Shown here in pieces: positions 27,088 through 36,259 of a stretch of DNA of 64,000 nucleotides. The DNA is taken from NCBI RefSeq assembly GCF_900107155.1, contig NZ_FNOX01000001.1:1-64000 (forward strand). The letters run 5' to 3'. Made by a program: the position numbers and the translations under genes. Origin of the DNA: Pseudomonas salomonii. GTDB taxonomy: Bacteria > Pseudomonadota > Gammaproteobacteria > Pseudomonadales > Pseudomonadaceae. Numbering within the stretch: the first letter of the stretch is position 1; the number at the start of each line of letters is the position of its first letter. The notes under the pieces are model-generated. The model ran no database searches. It saw only the letters and a list, made by a program, of their open reading frames with translations, and was not told the origin of the DNA.

Positions 27088-28482
27088 CTATTCAGGCAGT
27101 ACCCGAGGAAACACCAGGCGAAACAAGGTAAAGCCGCCGGGCAGGCTGCGTACGTCAGCCTGCCCCTGGTGCAGGGCCATGATGGATTGCACGATGGCCA
27201 GGCCCAACCCGGTGCCGCCTTCGGTGCGGGCGCGGCTGCTGTCGACGCGGTAGAAACGTTCGAACAGGTGCGGCAGGTGCTGCGCCTCGATTCCGGGGCC
27301 GGGGTTGCTGACCGACAGCGCAACCTGATTGCCATAGGCCTCCACCAGCAGCGAAATATGCGAGGCCGCCGGGCTGTGGCGAATGGCATTGGACAGCAGG
27401 TTGGACAGCGCACGTTGAATCATCAGGCGGTCGCCCTGCACCTGGGCATCGCCGCTGAGGGTCAGGGTCAGTTGTTTGTCTTCGGCACTTAAGGCAAACA
27501 AATCCATCACGCGATGGGCCTCGTCCGCCAGCGACACGTGGGTAAATGAGCCCCGCGCGGCCGGATGGCTGACCTGGGCCAGAAACAGCATGTCGGAGAC
27601 GATGCGCGCCAGGCGTTCGAGCTCTTCGGTGTTGGATTCCAGCACCGCTTTGTATTCCTCCGGTGGCCGCTGGCGGGACAGTGTCAGTTGGGCCTTGCCC
27701 ATCAGGTTGGTCAGTGGCGCACGCATTTCATGGGCAAGGTCATCGGAGAATTGCGACAGCTGTTGCACCCCCGCGTCCAGACGGTCGAGCATCACGTTAA
27801 AGCCATGGGCCAATTCGCCCAGCTCATGGGGCAGGTTGTCGATGGATAAACGGTGGGTCAGGTCCTGGGTGGTGACTTTGGCCGCCACATGGCTGAACTG
27901 CTTCAACGGCGCGAGCCCGCGTTGCACCAGCCACCAGGCGCCCATGCCGATCAGGATCAGCAGCATCGGCAAGGCAATCAAGGTGGCGCGCAGGTAGGCA
28001 CTGAGCAACGCTTGATCGTCCATGCGGTCCAGCGACAGCAGCACGCGCACCCGTTCGCCATTGGCCAGGCGCATCAGGCTGGAGGCGCTGAGCACCTGGT
28101 TGTCATTGCTGTCGGCCCAATTGAGGTAGCCGAGGGTTTGCCTGGGGGCGAAGTCCGTCAGCAAAGGCTCCTGGGGCTTGGCGCCAATGCTCAGCAGTAC
28201 GCTTTCATCCGGCGCGGTGCCGACGATGGTCAGGTAGAAATTGTCGTGGCCGATCACCAGGTCCATCAATGAGTGCGGGCGGGCGCGAATGCGGTTGGCG
28301 TCCAGGCCTTGGGCCAGGCTGTGCTGGATCTGCTCCATCTTGCTTTCCAGGTTCTTGCGCGCCAGCTTTTCCAGCTCGTGGGTCAGCGCCACGTACGCCA
28401 GGGTCGCCAGCAACAGCACCAGGCCCGCGCCCATCAGGCTGACGGTCAAGCCCAGGCGCATCGACAAACTGCCGGCTTTCAT
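27088..28482 (-). CDS. czcS: CzcS, heavy-metal sensor histidine kinase
   Basis: This 464-residue membrane sensor kinase has an N-terminal transmembrane segment, a periplasmic domain of about 130 residues, a second segment (ATLIALPMLLILIGMGAWWLV) and a HAMP domain. The phospho-acceptor helix is FSDDLAHEMRAPLTNL with His near residue 249. The ATP-binding region ends FERFYRVDSSRARTEGGTG. It belongs to the CzcS/CopS heavy-metal sensor family. It overlaps czcR by four bases and lies convergent to czcCBA. Confidence 0.92.
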   Translation of the reverse strand: MKAGSLSMRLGLTVSLMGAGLVLLLATLAYVALTHELEKLARKNLESKMEQIQHSLAQGLDANRIRARPHSLMDLVIGHDNFYLTIVGTAPDESVLLSIGAKPQEPLLTDFAPRQTLGYLNWADSNDNQVLSASSLMRLANGERVRVLLSLDRMDDQALLSAYLRATLIALPMLLILIGMGAWWLVQRGLAPLKQFSHVAAKVTTQDLTHRLSIDNLPHELGELAHGFNVMLDRLDAGVQQLSQFSDDLAHEMRAPLTNLMGKAQLTLSRQRPPEEYKAVLESNTEELERLARIVSDMLFLAQVSHPAARGSFTHVSLADEAHRVMDLFALSAEDKQLTLTLSGDAQVQGDRLMIQRALSNLLSNAIRHSPAASHISLLVEAYGNQVALSVSNPGPGIEAQHLPHLFERFYRVDSSRARTEGGTGLGLAIVQSIMALHQGQADVRSLPGGFTLFRLVFPRVLPE

Positions 28483-29153
28483 CCGCGCGCCTCCAGCACA
28501 TAACCCACGCCGCGAATGGTGTGGATCAGTTTCACCTCGCTCTGGTCATCGACCTTGGCCCGCAAGCGGCTGATGGAGACTTCCACCACATTGGTGTCGC
28601 AGTCGAAATTCATGTCCCACACCAGCGAAATAATCTGCGTACGGGTCAGTACTTCGCCGGTCTGGCGCATCAGCACCTGCAGCAGCGCAAACTCCTTGGT
28701 GGTCAGGTCGATACGCCGGGGGCCGCGATAGGCGCGATGGCGGCGCGGGTCCAGTTCCAGGTCCGATACGCGGAACACGTCCGGCTGCGGGATATGCTCA
28801 CTGCGCCGCAACAGGGTACGCACTCGCGCCAGCAGCTCGGGAAACTCGAAGGGCTTGACCAGGTAATCATCGGCGCCCATGTCCAGGCCCTTGATCTTGT
28901 CGGCCAGGCGGCCACGGGCAGTCAGCATCATCACCCGTTGCGTGCCATTGCGGCGAAGCTGCTCCAACACCTCCCAGCCATCCTTGCCCGGCAGGTTGAC
29001 GTCGAGGATAACCAGCTCATAGGCGTGCTGCCCGGCCAGGTGCAGGCCGTCGATGCCATTGGACGCGCAGTCCACTACATAGCCGCTTTCATTCAGGCCC
29101 TGTTGCAGGTAGTCGGCGGTTTTTTGCTCGTCCTCAACCACAAGGATACGCAT
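28479..29153 (-). CDS. czcR: CzcR, OmpR-type response regulator
   Basis: This 224-residue regulator has a receiver domain (phosphorylation site Asp51 in ILDVNLPGKDGW) and a C-terminal winged helix (YRGPRRIDLTTKEFALLQVL and CDTNVVEVSISRLRAK). CzcR-type regulators activate czcCBA in response to zinc or cadmium. In P. aeruginosa CzcR also represses the OprD porin, and an oprD-family gene lies just upstream here. It forms a two-gene operon with czcS. Confidence 0.93.
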   Translation of the reverse strand: MRILVVEDEQKTADYLQQGLNESGYVVDCASNGIDGLHLAGQHAYELVILDVNLPGKDGWEVLEQLRRNGTQRVMMLTARGRLADKIKGLDMGADDYLVKPFEFPELLARVRTLLRRSEHIPQPDVFRVSDLELDPRRHRAYRGPRRIDLTTKEFALLQVLMRQTGEVLTRTQIISLVWDMNFDCDTNVVEVSISRLRAKVDDQSEVKLIHTIRGVGYVLEARG

Positions 29154-29289
29154 GGGGGTTTTACCTTTTACTGGGGGAGAAGGGCTCCATTTCCTTATGG
29201 AATCAGGTGTTTTGTGAGTAGGAAAAGTCTGAACTGTGAAGTAGCTTCAGGGTCAACTGCGACCATTGGTCGCTGCTAAACCTGCCCGC

Positions 29290-29314
29290 AAAAAAAAACG
29301 CCCCGAGGGGCGTT
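29290..29314 (-). terminator. Rho-independent terminator, leftward
   Basis: An eight-base stem aacgcccc/ggggcgtt with a very short loop is followed on the minus strand by nine T residues. It ends the candidate small RNA and any read-through from oprD, shortly before the czcR promoter region. Confidence 0.9.
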
Positions 29315-29386
29315 AAAAATTCATCTCTTTCCAAAGGAGCTACAAAAAAGCTTCTAGAGATGAATGTTGCTCGGTGCAAATAAGTT
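29290..29386 (-). ncRNA. Candidate small RNA with its own promoter and terminator
   Basis: On the minus strand a consensus cctatact element (29393-29400) is followed about seven bases on by a non-coding stretch of roughly 97 bases. That stretch holds a long hairpin (outer stem 29319-29328 with 29356-29365, inner stem near ggagct/agcttc). It ends in a textbook terminator with nine T residues (29290-29314). No reading frame with a ribosome site is present. It could instead be the 3' end of the oprD transcript; the promoter-like element argues for an independent RNA. The remaining bases of the 343-bp gap 29154-29496 show no gene. Confidence 0.55.
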
Positions 29387-29392
29387 GATCCG

Positions 29393-29400
29393 AGTATAGG
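29393..29400 (-). promoter_or_regulatory. Sigma-S/sigma-70-like -10 element for the candidate small RNA
   Basis: The minus strand reads cctatact, which matches the extended -10 preferred by sigma-S (CTATACT). No good -35 hexamer is visible 16-18 bases upstream, as is common for sigma-S promoters. Activity is inferred. Confidence 0.5.
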
Positions 29401-29496
29401 AACTTCAACTTAACGGGAAGCTGAGCTCAATATTACAGTTTTGATAACTGGCTATTTGTGAACAGATGTTAGTTAACGGCAAGCGAATGTAAGGAG

Positions 29497-30816
29497 TCAC
29501 AGTGCAACCAGTGGGTACTCGGCAATCAAGCGAACTTCCTCCAGGTCTGACTCGAACGCACTGGAGCGCACCGTGGCCTGGCGTAAACGCAAGGACAAAT
29601 CCTTGAGGCTGCCGCTTTGCACCACGTATTTGGCCTCGATATCCCGTTCCCACCGGCGTTGATCGGTCAGCGGGTTACCGGCGGCGTCGCGGCGCATGTA
29701 CACCGCGTTGGCGTTGCTGTAGTCGGCGCCGGTGCCTTTGGCATAGCGGGTCATGAATGACAGGCCGGGAATACCGAAGGCCTGCATGTCGAGGTCGTAG
29801 CGCGCCATCCACGAGCGTTCCTTGGGCGAGTTGAAGTCGCTGTACTGGATCGAGTTATTGAGGAAGATAGAGTCCGACTGGCGCAGGTAGTCGAAGTCGT
29901 CATTGCCATTGTTGCGCTGGTGCGAGAGGGCCAGGCTGTGGGCGCCAACCTTGACCCCGAGCCTGGCGCTCCAGATGTTGTTGTTGAATTCGCCGAGCAG
30001 TTTTTTGCCTTCGTCCACGGCCTTGTAATAATTGACGTCGCCGAACAAGGACACGTCGTCGCTCAGCGGGTAACTGGCGTTGATGCCGACGTAGTACTGG
30101 TCCCAGGCGTCCTTCAGGCGGCTGCTGTACGCACTGACACTGAGGTGTTTGTTCACCGTGTAGTCGCCGCCGAAATAGCCGATCCAGGGTGAGTCGACCT
30201 TGCCTGCATAGAAGGTCGCAAAGCCTTTGTTCATGCCGCTTTCGCTCGGCTGGCTCATGCCGCTCAAGCGCCCGCCTTGCAGGCTCAAGCCCTCAAGGCT
30301 GGTGTTCTGCGCGGTGACGCCGCGAAAGCTTTGCGGCAACAAGCGCGAATCGCCAGCGGCCACCACCGGCGTGGCGGGGAACACATCGCCAGCCTTTATC
30401 ACCGTGTCCAGTACCCGCAGTTTGGCCGCACCGCCGAATTTGCTGTAGCTGCTTTCGGGGTGGTTGTCGCTGTCTACCGGCAACACCGCGAACGAACCCT
30501 TGCCGCCGCTGCGACCGGTGCCCGAGTCGAGCTTGAGGCCGTACATGACAAACGCATCCAGGCCAAACCCTACAGTGCCTTGGGTAAACCCGGATTCGAA
30601 TTTGCCGGTCAAGCCTTGCGCCAGGGCCTCGGAGTAACCGTTGCCGGTAGGGCTTGACTGGCCCTTGCGATCATCGCGGTTGAAGTAAAACGTGCGCGCC
30701 AGCACGTTCACGCGGCTGCCTTCGATAAAACCTTCGGGCTTGGTCTCTACGGCTACGGCCGCCAGGGGCAGTGCGGCGAGCAAGGATAAGGGAAGGATAT
30801 GGTTAGTAATGCGCAT
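29497..30816 (-). CDS. oprD: OprD-family outer-membrane porin
   Basis: This 439-residue porin has a signal peptide ending LAAVAVE. It shows typical OprD-family features: an early GFIEGSRVNVLARTFYFNRD, then LQGGRLSGMSQ, RSWMARYDLDMQAFGIPGLSFMTRYAKG, and a C-terminal strand EVRLIAEYPLVAL. OprD-type channels admit basic amino acids, small peptides or aromatic acids; the exact substrate is not clear. The ATG has an aggag ribosome site. Its position beside czcRS fits the known metal control of OprD porins. Confidence 0.92.
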   Translation of the reverse strand: MRITNHILPLSLLAALPLAAVAVETKPEGFIEGSRVNVLARTFYFNRDDRKGQSSPTGNGYSEALAQGLTGKFESGFTQGTVGFGLDAFVMYGLKLDSGTGRSGGKGSFAVLPVDSDNHPESSYSKFGGAAKLRVLDTVIKAGDVFPATPVVAAGDSRLLPQSFRGVTAQNTSLEGLSLQGGRLSGMSQPSESGMNKGFATFYAGKVDSPWIGYFGGDYTVNKHLSVSAYSSRLKDAWDQYYVGINASYPLSDDVSLFGDVNYYKAVDEGKKLLGEFNNNIWSARLGVKVGAHSLALSHQRNNGNDDFDYLRQSDSIFLNNSIQYSDFNSPKERSWMARYDLDMQAFGIPGLSFMTRYAKGTGADYSNANAVYMRRDAAGNPLTDQRRWERDIEAKYVVQSGSLKDLSLRLRQATVRSSAFESDLEEVRLIAEYPLVAL

Positions 30817-31042
30817 GGTTCGCTCCTGGTTATTGGCAGTTTTCAGCTTCTTATAGAGTCGGGCGTTCTTATTGATCTGGCCCGGGCCGATAGTTGCAAA
30901 CCGTGGATAACGAACTCATTGCGTGAACATTACAATTCTGGAAACTTACGGCCACCTAACAAATAAGTAATGCTTTGGTGAACATTGCGTCAGGGTTGGT
31001 TGATTAATCTCGTCACTGAACTTTTCAGACGAGGAACTAATA

Positions 31043-31375
31043 ATGAATGCTTTTAAAGTTGCCCTGGGTGTCTTGGTCGCTGCCCTGTCTTTTGGCGCGT
31101 TGGCCGAAGGCGGCGGGGACCGCACTTTTGCCCTGATGATGGAGCGCAATGAAAAGGCCATGGCCGCTTACGCCGAAAAGAAGGGCAAACCCGCGCCCGA
31201 GGTGCAGACCTATCGCTATGGCATGGAGTTGGACATTGAGAAGGTAGTCAACGTGACGCCGCCGATCCGCGCCTGCGAGGCGGTGCCGTCGCGCATGACC
31301 TATGAAGACTCCACCGGCAAGCTCAATACCCTGGAGTATCAAGTGATGGGCGTGTGTCGAAACAACGGCGGTTAA
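31043..31375 (+). CDS. Small secreted DUF2790-family protein
   Basis: This 110-residue protein has a signal peptide ending FGALA. It contains the conserved core [15 protein letters not shown]...[20 protein letters not shown], typical of DUF2790 proteins of Pseudomonas. Function is unknown, but several members are metal-induced, and this one lies close to the czc genes. A gaggaa ribosome site supports the start. An attacaattctggaaacttac sequence about 110 bp upstream resembles direct ttaca-type half-sites of CopR/CzcR regulators; this is weak. Confidence 0.82.
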   Translation: MNAFKVALGVLVAALSFGALAEGGGDRTFALMMERNEKAMAAYAEKKGKPAPEVQTYRYGMELDIEKVVNVTPPIRACEAVPSRMTYEDSTGKLNTLEYQVMGVCRNNGG

Positions 31376-31479
31376 TGGATCCAAAAAACAGTGGGGGGCG
31401 GCGAAAAAAAGCGCTTCAGAAAACGCCGGCAGCGCCGATGCAGGTCAGACACACCTCCCCAAAAGCCCATCGGTGCCCC

Positions 31480-32796
31480 ATGTTCAATACCCGCCTCAAG
31501 CAAGAGCTGTCTGCTCTTCGCGAAGAATTGTCGAGCTTGCAGCAGGTCAAGGAGAGCCTGGAAAGTGAAATGCTGTGCCTGACGCTGGACGCCGACGGCC
31601 GGGTGGAGTGGGCCAATGCCAACTTCCTGCAAGAACTGGTTTACCAGGCCAGCAACATCGTGGGGCGTCACATTGATGAGCTGGTGCCGCCGCATGTGCG
31701 TCAGGACGAATTCCAGCTGCGCTTTAAAAATGCCCTGGTGCGCGGCGAACACTTCGCCGGCGCCGTGCGCCTGATACGTGGCAACGGCAAGGAAGCGTGG
31801 CTGCGCTCGATCGTGCAGCCGGTGCGCAACTCGGCAGGGCGCATCAAGCATTTTTCGATTTACTCAAGCGACCTCACCCGCACCATCGAGGCGTCGCGCG
31901 AGCACGAAAACCTGATCACTGCGCTGGTGCGTTCCACGGCGGTGATCGAATTCGACCTCGACGGGCATGTACTCACGGCCAATGACCGCTTTCTCGGTGG
32001 CATGGGCTACAGCCTGGCGCAGATCCAGGGCAAACATCACCGCATGTTCTGCGAACCGCAGGAGTACAACAGCGCCGAATACCAACAGTTCTGGAAGCGC
32101 CTGAACGCCGGTGAGTTTGTTGCCGCACGCTTCAAGCGGATCGATAGCCACGGCCGCACGGTTTGGCTGGAAGCTACGTACAACCCGGTGCTGGACGCCA
32201 ATGACCGGCTGTACAAAGTGGTCAAGTTCGCCACGGTGATTACCGATCAGGTCAATCGGGAACAAGCCGTGGCCGAAGCTGCCAACATCGCCTACAGCAC
32301 CTCGCTGCAAACCGACAACAGCGCCCAGCGCGGCACCACTGTAGTGACCCAGGCGGTGGATGTGATGCGTGATCTGGCCAAGCACATGCAACAGGCCGGT
32401 GATGGCATCGAGGCGTTGAATGCGCAATCCCAAGTGATCGGCACCATCGTCAAGACCATCAGCGGCATCGCCGAACAGACCAACCTGCTGGCGCTCAACG
32501 CAGCCATTGAAGCGGCGCGTGCCGGTGAGCAGGGCCGTGGTTTTGCGGTGGTGGCCGATGAGGTACGTCAGTTGGCCTCGCGTACCAGCAAAGCCACCGA
32601 AGAGATTGTCGGCGTGGTGCGCCAGAACCAGGACATGGCCCGCGATGCGGTCACCTTGATGAACGACGGTCGCCTGCAGGCCGAGCAAGGCCTGGCCCTG
32701 GCGGCCGAGGCGGGCACGGTGATTGTGGAGATTCAGGACGGCGCGCAAAAAGTCGTCAGCGCGGTGGGGCAGTTCGCCAATCAGCTGTCGAGCTGA
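31480..32796 (+). CDS. Soluble PAS-type chemoreceptor (methyl-accepting chemotaxis protein)
   Basis: This 438-residue protein starts [17 protein letters not shown] and has no transmembrane segment. Two PAS domains (about residues 20-135 and 145-265) precede a signalling domain containing the highly conserved tip [20 protein letters not shown]. It should signal to CheA/CheW from the cytoplasm, perhaps sensing redox state or a small ligand through its PAS domains. No C-terminal CheR-binding pentapeptide is present. The longer frame from 31354 begins inside the preceding gene and is less likely. Confidence 0.88.
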   Translation: MFNTRLKQELSALREELSSLQQVKESLESEMLCLTLDADGRVEWANANFLQELVYQASNIVGRHIDELVPPHVRQDEFQLRFKNALVRGEHFAGAVRLIRGNGKEAWLRSIVQPVRNSAGRIKHFSIYSSDLTRTIEASREHENLITALVRSTAVIEFDLDGHVLTANDRFLGGMGYSLAQIQGKHHRMFCEPQEYNSAEYQQFWKRLNAGEFVAARFKRIDSHGRTVWLEATYNPVLDANDRLYKVVKFATVITDQVNREQAVAEAANIAYSTSLQTDNSAQRGTTVVTQAVDVMRDLAKHMQQAGDGIEALNAQSQVIGTIVKTISGIAEQTNLLALNAAIEAARAGEQGRGFAVVADEVRQLASRTSKATEEIVGVVRQNQDMARDAVTLMNDGRLQAEQGLALAAEAGTVIVEIQDGAQKVVSAVGQFANQLSS

Positions 32797-32856
32797 CCCG
32801 TAGGGCTTATGCTTGAGGTATCGTAGGTTTTTTCTTGCTTGAAGAGCCGACCCTCC

Positions 32857-33432
32857 ATGAGCCCGACCCACCGTCGCCCCGTTCCGCTGTCCAAGGCCTA
32901 CCGCTTGCTCAACCATGGGCCGACGGTGCTGGTGAGTGCCGCCCACGACGGCAAACGCAATATCATGGCTGCCGCCTGGGCCATGCCGCTGGATTTTGAA
33001 CCGCCCAAAGTCGCCGTGGTGTTGGACAAGTCCACCTGGACCCGGCAACTGCTGGAAGGCGCCGGCACCTTTGTGTTGCAAGTGCCCTGTGTGGCCCAGG
33101 CCGATCTGGTGCAGACGGTCGGCAATACCAGCGGTTCGGAAACGGATAAGTTCGCCGCCTACGGCCTGCACACCTTCAGTGGCGAACACACCCAGGCACC
33201 GCTGCTGGAAGGCTGCGTGGCCTGGCTGGAGTGCCGCTTGCTGCCCGAGCCGCACAACCAGCAGACCTACGACCTGTTCCTCGGCGAAGTGGTCGCCGCC
33301 TACGCCGACGAGCGCGTGTTCAGCGACGGGCATTGGCACTTCGAAGGGCATGACGAATTGCGCACCTTGCACCATATCGCCGGCGGCAATTTCCTCAGCA
33401 TCGGCGCGCCGGTTGTCGGGCGCCAGTTGTAA
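32857..33432 (+). CDS. Flavin reductase-like FMN-binding protein
   Basis: This 191-residue protein has a split-barrel flavin-binding domain: TVLVSAAHDGKRNIMAAAWAMP near the N-terminus, KVAVVLDKSTWTRQLLEGAG in the middle and HHIAGGNFLSIGAP near the end. Such proteins bind FMN and reduce flavins or act as simple oxidoreductases. Start chosen at the ATG 32857; a TTG six codons upstream is possible. Confidence 0.85.
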   Translation: MSPTHRRPVPLSKAYRLLNHGPTVLVSAAHDGKRNIMAAAWAMPLDFEPPKVAVVLDKSTWTRQLLEGAGTFVLQVPCVAQADLVQTVGNTSGSETDKFAAYGLHTFSGEHTQAPLLEGCVAWLECRLLPEPHNQQTYDLFLGEVVAAYADERVFSDGHWHFEGHDELRTLHHIAGGNFLSIGAPVVGRQL

Positions 33433-33449
33433 GCCACGGCTGCAGCGTG

Positions 33450-33471
33450 CTGCAAGCCAGCTCCCACAGGT
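33450..33471. repeat. Single REP sequence
   Basis: The stretch tgcaagccagctcccacagg is one arm of the REP element seen elsewhere in the window. It lies between the convergent flavin reductase and AraC-family genes. Confidence 0.7.
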
Positions 33472-33495
33472 TTAATCGCATTTCAGATGGGCCAA

Positions 33496-34305
33496 TCAGC
33501 GCCCAAGCATCTTCACCCACCGCGACGGCGGCATGCCGTAGGTGCTGCGAAATTGCCGGGTCATATGGCTCTGGTCGGTGAACCCTGCGGTCAGGGCCGC
33601 GTCCACCAGCGATTGGCCTTGGGCCAGCAAGCTGCGCACCAAATCCAGCCGTCGCATGGTCAGGTAGCGGTAGGGGCTGGTGCCGAACAACAAACGAAAG
33701 TCTCGCGACAGCGCCCAGCGATCGCGGCCGCAGTGGTCGGCCATTTCATCCAGGGTGATGCTGCGGCCCAGGGCGCAGTGGATAAACTCACGGGCGCGCT
33801 CGGCGGCAACATAATCGAAGGATTTGCGGCTGATGATTGCGCCGGATGCCGCGTTCAGCGCGTGTGCCAGGTCGAACAGGGCGTCCTGTTCCTGCATCGG
33901 GTCGATCGGGCAGTCCAGGCTTTGCAGCAACACTTCGCTGGCGCGAAACAGGCGCGGGTCAGTCGACAAACCGTTGTGGATAAACGGCAATGGCCGACCA
34001 CCGAGAATCTGTTGGATCAACGCCGGCTCCACATAAATCATGCGGTACTTGAAACCCTCCACACTGCTGGCGCGGCCATCATGGGATTCATCGGGGTGAA
34101 TCACCATGGTCCGACCCGGCAGGCTGTGGGTCATGCAACCGCGGTAGTGATAGCTCTGCACGCCAAACAAGGTGCGCCCGATGGCGTAGGTGTCGTGGCG
34201 ATGCGGGTCGAACGCAAAACCGGCAAAGTACGCCTCGATACGGTCCAGGCCGCTGGCGTGCGGGGCGCGGTGCAGCCAGTCGAGGGTGGAAGTGGGTTGG
34301 CCCAT
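33496..34305 (-). CDS. AraC-family transcriptional regulator
   Basis: This 269-residue regulator has an N-terminal cupin-like sensing domain (FDPHRHDTYAIGRTLFGVQ) and a C-terminal pair of helix-turn-helix motifs (ITLDEMADHCGRDRWALSRD and SLVDAALTAGFTDQSHMTRQ). It is divergent from the LysE-type exporter at 34443, sharing a 137-bp promoter region. The usual arrangement suggests it controls that exporter. Confidence 0.9.
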   Translation of the reverse strand: MGQPTSTLDWLHRAPHASGLDRIEAYFAGFAFDPHRHDTYAIGRTLFGVQSYHYRGCMTHSLPGRTMVIHPDESHDGRASSVEGFKYRMIYVEPALIQQILGGRPLPFIHNGLSTDPRLFRASEVLLQSLDCPIDPMQEQDALFDLAHALNAASGAIISRKSFDYVAAERAREFIHCALGRSITLDEMADHCGRDRWALSRDFRLLFGTSPYRYLTMRRLDLVRSLLAQGQSLVDAALTAGFTDQSHMTRQFRSTYGMPPSRWVKMLGR

Positions 34306-34442
34306 GATGACTTGTCACATGTAGTGGTGGAAACACGTTAACCGAGTCTGCAGCGGTTGTCTGCCGGGGTCTTGTACGATTGTGCAAGCGTGAGTCGAGG
34401 CCTATGATCCAGGTTCGTGCACTGCGCTGACGGAGCTGGCCC

Positions 34443-35081
34443 ATGGATTTTTTCAACCCCGCCTATGTGGCCCCGTTGGTCTCGCTGGCACTGCTGTGGA
34501 CGGTTGCTGTGGTGACGCCTGGGCCAAACTTTTTCAACACCGCGAAGTTGGCTGCCAGCTGCTCCAGGCGCCATGGCGTTGTGGCCTCGGCGGGCGTGGC
34601 CAGCGGCACGATCATTTGGGGCTTGGCGGGCGGCCTGGGCATCAAGTCGCTGTTTACTGCTGCGCCGATGCTCTACCTGGCGTTCAAGATCATCGGCGGT
34701 TGTTACCTGATCTACCTCGGGCTCAAATTGTTCAAACGCTCGGCTCCGGCTTCGGGCCAGACGGTTCTGCCCGACGCGCCGCGCCGCTCATTGTTCTCTG
34801 CGTGGCGGTTCGGGTTACTGGGCAATTTGTCCAACCCCAAGGCTGCGCTGTTCGTCGCCACGGCCTTTGCCTCGACCATGCCGCCATCCCCTTCGCCAGC
34901 GCTGCTTACCCTGGCGGTCATCACCATGGCCACCTTGTCGTTCAGTTGGTATTCCAGCGTTGCCCTGGTGTTTTCCAGCGAACGCATGGCCAACCTTTAC
35001 GCGCGTTCACGCAAATGGCTCGACCGCTTTGCCGGGGGTTGCTACCTGCTGTTCGGCGCACATCTGGTAGCGAATCGCTGA
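34443..35081 (+). CDS. LysE/RhtB-family amino acid exporter
   Basis: This 212-residue protein has about six transmembrane segments. Hallmarks are TPGPNFFNTAKLAASCSRRHG near the N-terminus, YLIYLGLKLFK and GLLGNLSNPKAALF. Members export amino acids or related metabolites. It is probably regulated by the adjacent divergent AraC-type gene. Confidence 0.9.
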   Translation: MDFFNPAYVAPLVSLALLWTVAVVTPGPNFFNTAKLAASCSRRHGVVASAGVASGTIIWGLAGGLGIKSLFTAAPMLYLAFKIIGGCYLIYLGLKLFKRSAPASGQTVLPDAPRRSLFSAWRFGLLGNLSNPKAALFVATAFASTMPPSPSPALLTLAVITMATLSFSWYSSVALVFSSERMANLYARSRKWLDRFAGGCYLLFGAHLVANR

Positions 35082-35125
35082 CCGCTCATGGTAAGAAGCC
35101 TTACTTTCAATGGTGAGGCCGGGTC

Positions 35126-36220
35126 ATGAGCAAGGTGCGGGTAGGTATTATTTTTGGTGGCCGTTCGGCCGAGCATGAAGTCTCGTTGCAGTCGGCGCGC
35201 AATATCGTCGATGCGCTGGACCGTTCGCGCTTTGAACCCATCTTGATCGGCATCGACAAGGCCGGCCACTGGCACCTCAACGACACGTCGAACTTCCTGA
35301 TCAACCAGGAAAACCCGGCGCTCATCGCTCTCAACCACTCCAACCGCGAACTGGCAGTGGTACCGGGCAAGGCCAATCAGCAAGTGGTGGAAACCTCCGG
35401 GCAGGGCCTGCTGGAACACATCGACGTAATCTTCCCGATCGTCCACGGCACCCTTGGCGAAGACGGCTGCCTACAAGGCCTTCTACGCATGGCCGACCTG
35501 CCTTTCGTCGGTTCCGACGTGCTGGGCTCAGCGGTCTGCATGGACAAAGACGTCAGCAAGCGTCTGCTACGCGATGCCGGTATTGCCGTCACACCGTTTA
35601 TCACCCTGACCCGACGCAATGCAGCGCGTACTTCGTTCGAAACGGCTGTGAATAAGCTCGGTTTGCCAATGTTTATCAAACCCGCCAACCAGGGTTCCTC
35701 GGTGGGCGTGAGCAAGGTAGGTAACGAAGCCGAGTACCAGGCCGCCGTAGAGCTGGCCTTGGGGTTCGATGAGAAAGTACTGGTGGAATCTGCCGTTCAA
35801 GGCCGTGAAATCGAATGCGCCGTATTGGGCAATGACAACCCCATCGCCAGCGGCTGTGGCGAGATTGTGGTGAGCAACGGCTTCTATTCCTACGACAGCA
35901 AATACATCGACGGGCAGGCGGCCCAAGTGGTGGTGCCGGCCGATATCAGCGTCCAAGCCAGCGAGCGCATTCGCCACCTGGCTATCGAAGCGTTTGAGGT
36001 ATTGGGTTGCGCGGGTCTGGCACGGGTTGATGTGTTCCTCACCGATGACGGTGAAGTGCTGATCAACGAGATCAACTCATTGCCAGGCTTCACACGTATC
36101 AGCATGTACCCGAAGCTGTGGCAGGCGGCGGGGATGAGTTACAGCGAGCTGGTGAGCCGGTTGATCGAGCTGGCGCTGGAGCGGCATGCAGGGCGTAAGG
36201 GGCTTAAGATCAGCCGATAA
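35126..36220 (+). CDS. ddl: D-alanine--D-alanine ligase
   Basis: This 364-residue ATP-grasp enzyme makes D-Ala-D-Ala for peptidoglycan. Visible motifs are [18 protein letters not shown] at the N-terminus, [20 protein letters not shown], and [14 protein letters not shown] in the ATP-grasp fold. The metal and substrate site is [19 protein letters not shown]. It stands alone, not in the mra/fts cluster, which suggests the DdlA-type copy. Confidence 0.95.
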   Translation: MSKVRVGIIFGGRSAEHEVSLQSARNIVDALDRSRFEPILIGIDKAGHWHLNDTSNFLINQENPALIALNHSNRELAVVPGKANQQVVETSGQGLLEHIDVIFPIVHGTLGEDGCLQGLLRMADLPFVGSDVLGSAVCMDKDVSKRLLRDAGIAVTPFITLTRRNAARTSFETAVNKLGLPMFIKPANQGSSVGVSKVGNEAEYQAAVELALGFDEKVLVESAVQGREIECAVLGNDNPIASGCGEIVVSNGFYSYDSKYIDGQAAQVVVPADISVQASERIRHLAIEAFEVLGCAGLARVDVFLTDDGEVLINEINSLPGFTRISMYPKLWQAAGMSYSELVSRLIELALERHAGRKGLKISR

Positions 36221-36237
36221 TGACCCGACAGCGGACT

Positions 36238-36259
36238 AGTAACGCCATCAGGCGTTACT
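36238..36259. other. Short inverted repeat at the end of the antitoxin gene
   Basis: A nine-base stem agtaacgcc/ggcgttact with an atca loop spans the stop codon of the HigA-like gene. There is no T-run after it on either strand, so termination is uncertain. Confidence 0.4.

Noticed and set aside
29394..29406. A 13-base exact match to one arm of the yeast FRT recombination site (gtataggaacttc)
   Set aside because: The second arm and the 8-bp core are absent and no vector sequence is nearby. The match overlaps a natural -10 element on the other strand, so chance is the better reading.
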